This document shows positions 11,380 through 24,200 of a stretch of 64,000 nucleotides of DNA, piece after piece; the first letter of the stretch is position 1; the number at the start of each line of letters is the position of its first letter. This stretch comes from Dreissena polymorpha (taxonomy: Eukaryota; Mollusca; Bivalvia; Myida; Dreissenidae): contig NC_068366.1 in the NCBI RefSeq assembly GCF_020536995.1, positions 18,561,299 through 18,625,298 on the forward strand, read 5' to 3'. The notes under the pieces are model-generated. The model saw only the letters and a program-made list of their open reading frames with translations. It searched no databases and was not told where the DNA came from. The position numbers were made by a program, and so were the translations under genes.

Positions 11380-11867
11380 TCCCTTGGTGGTCATTTGTGA
11401 AAAGATAATTTAAAATTGCATTATGAATGACAAAGTCTGAACTAGCTTTTAAGCACCATATTTGACTTTTGACCTTTTAATACGTGTGACCTTGATCATT
11501 GAGGTATGGAGATGATTATCAGACTCAACACAATATCCTCTTGGTGGTGATAACCAACAAGTTATTTTAATATTGCATTATGTGCGACAAAGTTATAGAA
11601 CGCACAAGCCATTTTATGGCCAAATTCGTCCTTTGATCTGTAAATGTGAACTTTCCCTTTGAGGTAGAGAGATGGAAGTAACACCACACATCATCTTATG
11701 ATGGTAAACATTCCATCTTAATTATTTTAAAATCCATCAATAGATGGCTAAATCATGGCCGAGATGGGAGTTTTCCTATAGACAGCAGGAGGCTTAGACA
11801 TACTGCTATATAGCACTTTCTTCAAAGCGGTCATAACCTCAGGCTGCATGTGGAATTTATTGAATAC
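11380..11867. repeat. Diverged tandem units
   Basis: Two to three diverged copies of a unit of about 165 bp can be aligned by TTGCATTATG(A/T)(A/G)(T/C)GACAAAGT and by TTTTGACC...TGTGACCTT...GAGGTA. The same unit type appears at 29600-29880 (ATGGTGAACAAATGTGCC). This is the remnant of a tandem-core element. Confidence 0.5.
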
Positions 11868-12091
11868 TTAACCCATTAAAGCCTAGTGGACTCTCCCATC
11901 CTTCTAAATTGGATCAATTTATTTCCAATTAGGGATGTCTAGTATATTTATTTCTATATTTAGAATATTTCTTAAAGAAATTCCTTTAGGCAAACAGCGC
12001 AGACCCAGATGAGGCATGATGCGGCGTTTCATCTGGGTCTACGCTGTTTGCCAAGGCCTTTTTTCTAGATGCTAGGCATAAATGGATTAAA
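11868..12091. repeat. Foldback element family B
   Basis: The ends are inverted (CCCATTAAAGCCTAGTGGAC and CTAGGCATAAATGGATTAA). The palindromic core is GCGCAGACCCAGATGA...TCATCTGGGTCTACGC. The interior is nearly identical to 57996-58216. Confidence 0.9.
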
Positions 12092-12161
12092 TTTACTGTT
12101 AATCAATTCTGGTAAACATAAAGACAGACTGTTAAAACAACTCAGCATCACTGTGGTCAGC

Positions 12162-12167
12162 TTTATT
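12162..12167 (-). terminator. RPL13A polyadenylation signal
   Basis: TTTATT on the plus strand reads AATAAA on the minus strand, 15 bases beyond the RPL13A stop codon. A very short 3' untranslated region is usual for ribosomal protein genes. Confidence 0.75.
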
Positions 12168-12182
12168 TGACAAGGTAACAGT

Positions 12183-12266
12183 TTATCTGAAGCCATAGCC
12201 TTCAATGATCTTCTGGTACTTGGCGATCTTGGGGGCCACGTTGGCGCGAGCCTTCTGTCGCAGTTT
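12183..12266 (-). CDS. RPL13A: RPL13A terminal exon
   Basis: The acceptor is TCGTTGCAG. It encodes [20 protein letters not shown] and IEGYGFR, then TAA. It is separated from the previous exon by an 8.8-kb intron. Confidence 0.95.
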   Translation of the reverse strand, partial: KLRQKARANVAPKIAKYQKIIEGYGFR

Positions 12267-15200
12267 CTGCAACGAGACAGTCAACAAATTAGATAATGTA
12301 TAACACTGGTAAAGATTAACTTTAATTGCTCATCAAGTAATTCATGGTCATGAGGCAAGAAAAACAAGAGCACCGCCTTGCGGGTGCAGACCGCTCATCT
12401 ATTTTCTTTTTAAAGGTGAAGGGACTCTCAATTTCAATCACAAAGGAGGGAGGGGTGGAGAGAAGAGGGGTGTATAGTGTGGGGGTGTGGACATTTATTA
12501 CATTATCTTCCAAAAATGCGAAAAAAAATGGAAAAAAAAAAAACATTTTCGGGGGTGGGGGGGTGGGGGGGGGATTCTTGGGTGCAATGGTTGGATGATA
12601 TTTCTAAAATAAAATAATAAAAATAAATATTTGTGTTTTTTAACAGTTTAAAAAAAAAAATTGGGAGGGGGGGTGGGGTGGGGGTGGGGGGTAAAGTGTG
12701 AGGGTGTGGGGGGAGAAAAAAATAATTAGGGAGGGGGAGGATTCGGGGGGGGGGGTGGGGGGGGGCACAGGGGATGGTTTGGGTGGAGTCTATTGTGGTA
12801 TGTCAGGTAAGAGTAGTTTTGTCAAAGTATCAATCAAATCTAATCATAAATAAAGAAGTTATGGCAATTTTAACAAAATTTAATAATTTTACCTTGAGAG
12901 TCAAGGTCATTCAAAGGTCAAGGTAAAATTCAACTTGTCAGGTACAGTAACCTCATGAAAGCATGAAAGTATTTGAAGTTTGAAAGCAATAGCCTTGATA
13001 CATAAGACGTAAAGTGGATCGAAACACAAAATTTAACCATATATTCAAAGTTACTAAGTCAAAAAAGGGCAATAATTCCGTAAAAATGACAACCAGAGTT
13101 ATGCAACTTGTCCTTTTACTGTACCCTTATGATAGTTTGCGAGTGTTCAAAGTATGAAAGCAATATCTATGATACTTTAGGGGTAAAGTGGACCAAAACA
13201 CAAAACTTAACCAAATTTTCAGTTTTCTAAGTATATAAAGGGCCCATAATTCCGTCCAAATGCCAGTCAGAGTTACATAACTTTGCCTGCACAGTCCCCT
13301 TATGATAGTTAGTAAGTGTTGCAAGTATGAAAGCAATAGCTTTGATACTTAAGGAATAAAATGGACCTAAACACAAAACTTAACCAAAATTTTCAATTTT
13401 TTAAGTATAAAAAGGGCACGTAATTCTGTCAAAATGCTCTCCATTAAATATTTTGGGGGAGCATAAGCATCATCCGACCAGAACCTGCTGATTATATGCA
13501 CATCTCTTGGTAGTGAGCTTTCCATAAAGTTTCATTGAATTCCAGTCATTAGTTGCTGAGAAAAAGCCCGGACAAGAATTGCACTATATGAACAGTTAAT
13601 GGAAAATTTCAAAGAGCCATAACTCTGTGAAAAATCATCTGACCACAACCCGCTGATAATATGCACATCTCCTCTTGGTAGTGAAGCTTCCCATAAAGTT
13701 TCATTGAATTCCGATAATTAGTTGCTGAGAAATAGCCCGGACAAGAATTGCACTATATGTACAGTTAATGAAATATTTCAAAGGGCCATAACTCTGTGAA
13801 AAATCATCAGACCAAAACCCACTGATAATATGCACATCTCCTTTTGGTAGTGAAGCTTCCCATAATGTTTCATTGAATTCTGGTCATAAGTTGCTGAGAA
13901 ATAGCCTGGACAAGAATTGCGCTATATGTACAGTTAATGGAAAATTTCAAAGGGCCAAAACTCTGTGAAAAATCATCCGGCCAGAACCCGCTGATAATAT
14001 GCACATCTCCTCTTGGTAGTGAAGCTTCCCATAAAGTTTCATTGAATTCCGGTCATTAGCTGCTGAGAAATAGCCCGGACAAAAATTGTGCACGGACGGA
14101 CAGACGAAGCGGCAACTATATGCTCCCCCAAAAAATATTTGGGGAAGCATAATGATTGTCTCTAACAAATCTCTATTTAAGAAGCAAACTAGAAATGGCG
14201 TGGCAGAGGCAGACGCGTATCCCCACGCCGCATGTTTGACCCAGGGGCGCCCCATGGTTGGTAATGGGTCCATGCATAGTTGAGATTGACCGTATTGTCA
14301 TAAGAGAAGTTCAGTATCAATTAGAAGTGAATCGGTGTAGAAATGAAGAAATTATAGTAAAAGACAATTTTGGGTGGGTGTGGCCTATTATGGGCGAGTG
14401 CCCCAGGGTTGGTAAAGGGGCCATACATAGTTGAGATTGACCTTATTGTCATAAGAGATGTTCAGTATCAATTTGAAGTAAATCGGTGTAGAAATGAAAA
14501 AATTATATTATAAGGCAATTTTGGGTGGGCGTGGCCTATGTGGGCGGGTGCCCCAGGGTTGGTAATGGCCCCATGCATAGTTGAGATTGACTGTATTGTC
14601 ATAAAAGAGGTTCAGTATCAATTTGAAGTGAATCTGTGTAGAAATTAAGATATTATAGTAAAAGGCAATTTTGGGTGGGCGTGGCCTATGTGGGCGGGGC
14701 GCCCCAGGGTTGGTAATGGAGCCATGCATAGATGAGATTAACTGTATTGTCATGAGAGAGGTTCAGTATCAATTTGAAGTGAATCGGTGAAGAAATGAAG
14801 AAATTATAGTAAAAGGCAATTTTGGGAGGGCGTGGCCTATGTAGGTGTGGCCTATTATGAGCAGGGCACCCCAGGGTTGGTAATGGGGCCATACATAGTT
14901 GAGACTGAGGGTATTGTCATAAGAGAAGTTCAGTATCAATTAGAGGTGAATTGGTGTAAAAATGAAGAAAGTAGAGTAAAAGACAATTTTGGGTGGGTGT
15001 GGCCTATTATGGGTGGGGCGCCCCAGGGTTGGTAATGGGGCCTTACATATTTTAGATTGACTGTATTGTCATAAGAGATATTCAGTATCAATTTGAAGTA
15101 AATCGGTGTAGAAATGAAGAAATTATAGTAAAAGGCAATTTTGGGTGGGCGTGGCCTATGTGGGCGGGCACCCCAGGATTGGTCATGGCGCCATGCATAG

Positions 15201-18200
15201 TTGAGATTGACCGTATAGTCATAAAAGAGGTTCAGTATCAATTTGAAGTAAAGTGTAGAAATGAAGAAATGATAGTAAAAGGCAATTTTGGGTGGGCGTG
15301 GCCTATGTGAGCGAGACGCCCCAGGGTTGGTAATGGCGCCATGCATCGTTGAGATTGACTGTATAGTCATAAGAGAGGTTCAGTATCAATTTGAAGTGAA
15401 TCGGTGTACAAATGAAGAAATTATAGTAAAAGGCATTTTTGGGTGGGCGTGGCCTATGTGGGTTTGGCCTATTATGGGCGGGGCGCCCCAGGGTTGGTAA
15501 TGAGGCCATACATAGTTGAGATTGACCGTATTGTCATAAGAGAAGTTCAGTATCAATTAGAAGTGAATCGGTGTAGAAATGAAGAAATTATAGTAAAAGA
15601 CAATTTTGGGTGGGTGTGGCCTATTATGGGCAGGGCACCCCAGGGTTGGTAATGGGGCCTTACATAGTTGAGATTGACCGTATTGTCATAAGAGATGTTC
15701 AGTATCAATTTAAAAATCAGTGTAGAAATGAAGAAATTATAGTAAAAGGCAATTTTATTTGACAATTTAAAAACAACTGAATAGGAAAAATGTTATTCTT
15801 AGTTTACTGTTTATCAGAGTCCATTTTAGTTCTATGTTAAACTTGAACAAAAGCTTAAAGTTTGGAAAAGTTTAAGAAAGTAAAAAATCACAGCTACCGC
15901 TCGGCTCCTGACACTATATACCCCCTATTCTTCGAAAGGGGGCATAAAAAAAAAACATTTCAATAAATGTTTTTATTTACATTTAAACAAAATTGACTAG
16001 ATTTTTTGTTTGTTCTACATTTTGTTCCTGTGAATCTACTGGGTTTTTAACTCTTTTATAAAAAAAAAAAACAGAACATCTTAATAACTGCCTCATGTAG
16101 TTACGACACAATTACTGTCTATACATCTCCGCTATATCAATCAATGTTCATATAAATTGACTTTCACAATATTCTATTTTTATGTTCCAGTATAAACCAT
16201 ATTCAATGAACCACCAATCTGGAAATATTTATGGTCTCAGATGGTAGTGCATGAAAGTTTGGTTTCATAAGTTACAAAACCATCAATCACGGTGAGTTTA
16301 TCATCACAGACCTTTGCAGTACACATTAACACAATTTCGAGCAAAATAAATAAAAATAGACCGTACATGTTTCACACATGAAAGCAGTAATTACTAATGC
16401 AAATGTGGATGAAATCCACCAAATACTGGTTTTCTTACGTGTTTGTCCGCACATAATGTCACTTGAAACAAATCTGCCTTTTAAAAATGCCTCTCAGAAA
16501 GGCATAAAAAATATGCATGATAGATACCAAAATGTGATAAATAAAATAATTTCATTTTAGATCTTATAGGAAATCGGACACCACACACAACATGAGCTAT
16601 TGAAAATAAGACCACAATTCCTTTTTAACAGGCAACTTTTTCAGTCTTGAGACAAAATGGATATTCTGCATTATATGGTTGTTAATTGCCATTTAGAGTG
16701 AAATTTTATGTATCTAATTTCTGAAAAAAGCGGATTTTTTAAAAAGAATTCTTTAATTCTGCTCATCAAGCCTGTGATCATATTATCTCGGGCAGAGTTT
16801 AAAATGTTATTAGCAACCACCACTAGACATATCTACAATCGTTTTTTTTTGGGGGGGGGGTCCAATTTAGGACCGCAATTCAGCCCCACATCAAAGTAAA
16901 AAAGTTTGTGTTTTTTCCCCGAATGACTGCTTAAAATTCCCAAGTGAAGGTATAAACAACTTACATTTAGTTTATCTCTCTATCCTGGTCCAAGTTTCCA
17001 AATCCAAAGGCAATGACCCCATGCCAAAAACAAGAGGGCCATGGGCCCTACTGCGCTCTCCGGAGACCCTAAGAACTTAACTTTCCTGACAAGGTTGAGT
17101 TCAAAATAATGAACATTTAATTTTTCGGCCCAATTTTATTTTTGAACTCTGATGAGATATTATATGAACAAATGTTCTGACAGAGGTTCATGAAGATTTG
17201 AAAAGAAAAGTGACTTCTAGAGCGTAAAGATGCTTTTTTTATTTTTTTGGACAAGTGACCTATTTGTTTTGCTCACACGAACCAGTTTCAATCTCAGCAG
17301 AGATTTAATTGTGACAAATGTTCTGACCAAGTTTCATGAAGATTGGTCAATAAATGTGGCCATTAGAGCGCTAAAAAGGTTTCTCTAAAGGCATTTAAGG
17401 AAAACTGCACCACCCCATAGCACAAAACCATTTTCAAAATGAAGAAAAGATACATTTAAAACAAATGATCTGAGCAAAGTTTCATGGGACTGAAATTGCC
17501 ACTTCTAGTTTTTTTTAACTATAGTAATTAATGGAAAACTTCCCCCGACAGACGGTGGTCCTGTTTTTCAACAAACAGGAACCATTTTTGAACTTGGCCC
17601 AGATATTATTGAAACAAATGTTCATGAGTAAAATGTTGTTTTAAATGGCTAGCAAAATTGAAATCAGTATCACAACATGGGTCTCAGATGGTAGTGCATG
17701 TGTGTGGTTTCATTAGTAACAAAACCATCAATCATTGTAGGTTCATCATCACTGACCAGTCATGATCATCAATTTGTATTGCATTATTTTTAAATACAGG
17801 TGATATCTTTAATATTGACCTGCCTTTCTCAAAGCAGGTTTGGTAAAAAGGAACTTAAAAGATTCTTTTCTTCCTGTATTTGACAATATAATTGACTTAT
17901 TGCACACTGGGGTAAATCAGTTTTCTCCTACACTGTTCATAGTTTAAAAGTTGGCAGTGTTTTTTTTTTCAACATTAGGAAATGGGGCCGGGTCTCTTTC
18001 GATTGGGATAAATCACTGTGTTTTGACCAAAATTGGGAAAATAGTGCATTTTTGTTTTGCTTCAAAATTGAGAATAAGTGTTTTCAATTATTATATTTAT
18101 TAAGATGTTACTTGTAGAACTCGATTGGAGATGATCCAAATGTCGAGATCTAAATAAAATACTTTTTTTAAACCTTCAATTAGGAATTTTTAGGTCCCAT

Positions 18201-21200
18201 TTGGGAAAAATATATACTTTTTTACATTGGGAATGGGGTAAAATAACATATGGGCTGGTCTAATTGCAATCTATGCTTCCTGATTAAGCTCAACACACTC
18301 TCAATAAAATCTGGTAGATTAGTCAATTTAAATCTCATAGATCGGTCAATTATTCCATTTGCAAGACAAGCACGTAAAATATTTTACAGAAAGGATTATT
18401 ATCAGTTCTAGCAACCCCTTGCTATTTATCACTGAGGAATAGGCTAAGATTCATGATTATTAATTAACATAAATATAAATAGCTCAATAGTTGGTAGTCA
18501 AAAATATTCCTTTACTTTACATAAGTTACAAACAAAAATGACATAAATCCATGAGGTTAATAATTGCCAATTAATTCAATAAATATTTTGTCATGTTAAT
18601 ACCCGTATTCATGTGACACAAGAGCATATAAAAACAAGTAAATTTGTTGTATTGACATCCACTGCCAAATAAATTTTAAGTGTAAGACAGACAGACTGAG
18701 TGACAGACATTGCCAATTCTATATTCTTCCCCCTTTGGCAGAGGATAATAAAGTTGTGTGTTCCTAGCAATTAGTTGAGTTTGGAATAAGACATATTTGT
18801 GTACTTTATGTTTTCAGTGATCATAAAATTAAAATAAAAGCACTGTTAATATCGGTCTTAACAATACAAGGCATAACATGGGTCTCAGATGGTAGTGCAT
18901 GTGTTTGGTTTCATTAGTAACAAAACCATCAATCACGGTGGGTTCATCATCACAGACACAATAATATCATGCATTTGTGTACACAATTGAAATTTCAACT
19001 CAACCGAAGTGCTTTTTTTGAGAAACAACAGAACAGAAACACCTCAGCATTCTAAGAACTTTTCATGCAACATTCAAGTTCGGGAAATGCTCATCCAATG
19101 TGTCTATCTGTAACGATCAGACATCACTTCTATAGGAAATTTTCTACCAATCAATCATTCATACCAAAAATTGTGAAGCTTCAAATGCAAAGAAAATTTG
19201 CACAATTGGTTCAGTTTTAGCTAATGAAATGTAAACTTAAAGTGGTTGAAATTAAAACAAGCCTGTAAGGATTGCATTCTGCTTGCTTTGATTTTATGAA
19301 TAAGAGATCTTAAATCAGTAACCTCCCACGATTACTCTCTCAAGTACTTCGCTTACATAGTTTTATAGTTGATCGTGAAGTACAATATAATGCTCATTTA
19401 TCTCTGATATCACTGTAATTTCTACCATTATAACATTTTTAGTTTGGAAAGATGTTTTTCAAACAGATTAAATTAATGTAAATATGACAAAATATAGTTC
19501 ACTTTTGAAAAAAGCTCAATAGTTGGTAGTCGAAAATATTCTTTTACTTTTCATAAGGTACAAACAAAAATGACATAAATCCACGAGGTTTATAATTGCT
19601 AATTAATTCAATAAATATTTTGTCATAATGTTGATACCCGTATTCATGTGACACAAGAGCATATAAAAACAAGTAAATTTGTTGTATTGACATCCACTGC
19701 CAAGTAAATTTTAAGTGAAAGACAGACAGACTGAGTGACAGACATTGCCAATTCTATATTCTTCCCCCTTTGGCAGAGGATAATAAAGTTGTGTGTTCCT
19801 AGCAATTAGTTGAGTTTGGAATAAGACATATTTGTGTACTTTATGTTTTCAGTGATCATAAAATTAAAATAAAAGCACTGTTAATATCGGTCTTAACAAT
19901 ACAAGGCATAACATGGGTCTCAGATGGTAGTGCATGTGTTTGGTTTCATTAGTAACAAAACCATCAATCACGGTGGGTTCATCATCACAGACACAATAAT
20001 ATGCATTTTTGAACACAATTAAAATTTCAACTCAACCTAAGTGCTTTTTTTGAGAAACAACAGAACAGAAACACCTCAGCATTCTAAGAACTTTTCATGC
20101 AACATTCAAGTTCGGGAAATGCTCATCCCAGGTGTCTATCTGTAACGATCAGACATCGCTTCTATAGGAACTTTTCTACCAATCAATCATTCATACATAA
20201 AATTGTGAAGCTTCAAATGCAAAGAAAATTTGCAAAATTGGTTCAGTTTTTACTTTTAGCTAATGAAATGTAAACTTAAAGTGGTTGAAATTAAAACAAG
20301 CCTGTAAGGATTGCATTCTGCTTGCTTTGATTTTATGAATAAGAGATCTTAAATCAGTAACCTCCCACGATTACTCTCTCAAGTACTTCGCTTACATACT
20401 TTTGTTTTATAGTTGATCGTGAAGTACAATATAATGCTCATTTATCTCTGATATCACTGTAATTTCTACCATTATAACATTTTTAGTTTGGAAAGATGTT
20501 TTTCAAACTGATTAATGTAAATATGATAAAATATAGTTCACTTTTGAAAACAATAACAAGAGCTTTGTTTGTGAAACACAATACTGTGCTTTGAAGAATA
20601 TATTTTACCTTTGACCTTAAAGGATGACCTTGACCTTTCACCACTCAAAATGTGCAGCTCCATGAGATACACATGCATGCCAAATATCAAGTTGCTTAGT
20701 GCTATCTTCATTATTGCAAAATTTATGACCAAGGTTAAAGTTTTGGGACAGATTGACAGACAGACAGGCCAAAAACAATATACCCCCTATTATTCAATCC
20801 AGAGGTATAAAAATCGAGAATTCCAATAGTTATGTTTGGTCTAACTTGATATCTATTTTTCAAAGAAGAATATATAGGACCAACCAAGTTACTTATTGCA
20901 AACACAGACTGTAGTAACAGTATCTGGCTCAAAAGCAATTATAAATAGGAGAATAGGGGCTTGCATGTCACAAATTCATTTCTCAGGAGGGCAATAATTT
21001 TTACACAAAATAATAGCCTGAATTCTGGCAGCTTACATCTGTAGCCAACTTGGTCTTGTAGTATTTCTTCGCCTTCACACTTCGTTTGGCCTCCAGTGCG
21101 CCAATCACACCCTGGTACTTCCAGCCTACCTCATGGGCCAGTCGGTTCAGGTCGCAGAACTAAAACAGTGATCATGGTTCAGAAATATCAAATAGACCTC

Positions 21201-24200
21201 ATAGATTTCACTATACTTAATGGTAACTGTTTCCATACAGTTACTTTTATTTGTATGTATTGTTTCGAAGCAATTAGATTTTACATGGCTTAACTATAGT
21301 TTCTACCAGCCTGAATTAAGTTTCACAAGCCAAGCACTCCTGGCAAGTAGTTTGCATTAACCGAACGGGTATGAAGAACAAGAGGGTCATGATGGCCCTG
21401 AATCGCTCACCTGACAAACCAAATACAATCCCAACCCAGATTTCATCAAGATAAACATTCTGACCAAATTTTATAAAGATTGGATGAAAACTGTGACCTC
21501 TACTGTCTACACAAGCAAATTGTTGACGGACGCACATACGCACGCACGCACATACGGATGCCGGACATCACACGGTCACATAAGCTCACCATGTCACTTC
21601 GTGACAGGTGAGCTAAAAACATTCACAACATGCTGAAAAATTACATCCATGGAAAATAAAATGGTTATGCGTGAACTAATTTAGCAAAGTACCACACTTT
21701 TACTGGTGAGTGGTCTCATTTATTTGTTTTGTTCATGCACATCTTTTCGAGCTGATTAATGACATTACTGTGCATTAAGACCTTGAAAACTACAACAATC
21801 AGCCACAGTATTGCTCAAAATGGTACACTATAAATATATTCAAGCAAAAAGGTCATTGTTAGGTTTATGTTTGATAGCTATACCACTTATGCTTGAAAAA
21901 TAACTTGAAACTGAAACTGTCTATGCATTTGCACACCTGTGCGGACAAACTTGTTGTCTACTGGAAGTGTTTAATCTCTCTTTTGTCCCAAAATTACAAT
22001 TCTATTATGGAAAATTAAAGCCTAAAATAACAATCAAAGGTACTTAGGGTTTAAGAATTTTTTATCAAGTATTCAATGTTTGCCATTTTCAAGGCCATAC
22101 CCAATTTTAGTACTTTGCAACTGTAAACAGCAACTTCGTTAACAAGATTGAAGCCAGAAAAAACTCAAAAACTTAAAATCCAGTCTTCAGTCTATACAGT
22201 CTACAATTACAGTATAACAACAATGAATACCCGTCTGTTCTGTTTCAATCGGAGCACTTTGAGTGCAGAGGGCACGACCTTTCTCTTCTGCTTATCAAAT
22301 GGGGGTGGGATTCCCTCGTACACCTTCAGCTTGGACATGGCGGATATTCCACGGGCAGTTCTGTGGGGAACCATACCTGGACAATACAAAACAAGTCATC
22401 AACACTTGATATTTGTGTACACACAATACATGTATAAAGAGAGCCATGTCACAGAAGTGAATGATACTAAACACCCATGCACTTCATTGTCAGGTACAGT
22501 ACAGGCACTGTGTACTTAAAACAAACGCCACTCGCCGCGGTGTTCATCTCACTGTGTTACAAATATAAACCCCGCGATGGGTGTTCAGATCATTTGTCGC
22601 GGGCACCGTTTGCCATAAGACGAACGACGCGAAACACCGCGGACCCATAATATTTACTGCGGTGTTCATCGTGTTCGCTGAAAATAAAATAATTGAACAT
22701 AAACGTATTGTATTGATCCCTTTTATTTAAAAGTGATAATGAATTATGTATTTCACACCCATGACAGTGTTTTCTGTCTTTTTAAACGCCGAGTATAAAA
22801 GAAAACTGCGTTCGCACCTAGCTGTAGGATACTACACCTGAAGGAGTGTTGAGTGTTTGATTATTCAATTAACAGTTTGAAGCCATGGAGAACTCATAAA
22901 TGATTATACAACTGTAGTAATCGTATTAACCAGTCTCTGGATTCCCCTATACATACGTGTCAACTGTCTCAATCGCATACATGCAACTTCTCCCATATTT
23001 ATCCATTACTCGATAATGCCTGATTTCCATTTTTAAAATCAAATTATGGGTGGGTAATATAGACGATAATCTTGGGTCATAAACACAAACGTTTGAAATT
23101 TTCGAAAGTATCAAATGAATTTCGGCATATGATTCTATTTAAAGATTTGATGAAATACATGTAAGCGCCCAATCAGGACAGTTTTTAACAAATTTAACCA
23201 GACACGGTTAGCACACATCGTGTACATTATTTTAGGTTACAAATTCTACATGAAATGAATTAATTTCTTTGTTCTGTTAAAAAGCATGCGAAAATTGGCG
23301 TGGGTGTTTTTATTTGTAAATAAAAGTTTCGTAGCGGGTACAACATTGAGATCATTTAATTTCCATTAAAAGTTTCGTTGTGAATTTCAACTTAAGTACC
23401 GGGGTATCTCGCGCTTAATTTGGCATCAACATTAATTTCGATTAACTAATTTCCTCTTAGTCTTAATAAAATATAATTTAAACACGCTGTATCGTTACCG
23501 TTACGCTGTATCAGTTCCTTCATTATTGAAACAATTATTGTATTGTAATTTGTATACTGACTGCAAACAAGTGTCGTAACATACGGATGCAATACGTAAA
23601 TTCAGACAGTACTGAAAGTCGTACACAAGTAAATAAATGATTTAATACTCTCGATTTCTTTGAAACTCGGAATATGTTGTTAAAAAGGGCAATTGCATTG
23701 ATTAACACCATAAGAGTTAATAGTATTGATCATCTTAATGCTTTATTTACGTTTCCGACTTACGTACTGTCCGAATCAAATTACGCATACACATGTACAC
23801 AGTCTTCGAAATTAGCTTTGAAAAGTTACATGCCAGTCAGGCCAGTTACTTAAGAATTTTTACATGCCCAACATATTTTTTACATGCCCAAACTTTTTTA
23901 ACTAAAATTATAACAAATCACAACATTTTAACACTTACATGCTACACATAGTAAAGCAGAACATTTGTTTCAATAGTAATGAATACAATTACAGCTAATC
24001 AATCACTAGAATTAAGACGGTCGATCGTTACACCATTGCTCTTGAAAAGAGCGTTCTCTGGTGTCATCGTACCATTTCTTGGCTTCCTTTTTCTCTAAAT
24101 CATTGTCAATTTTCTATTTTGGAAGTGCTTTATCGGGCTTAGCCCCATCAACATACCTAAGATACTGCCTCTATGTCGACAATGACATTTGTTTACATTG

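Noticed and set aside
14936-15370. 144-residue minus-strand frame, and similar frames at 14508-15765
   Set aside because: They translate the tandem repeat, occur on both strands and show repeat periodicity rather than a protein family.
22148-22519. 123-residue plus-strand frame
   Set aside because: It is antisense to the RPL13A exon 22231-22376 and runs into the inverted-repeat element.
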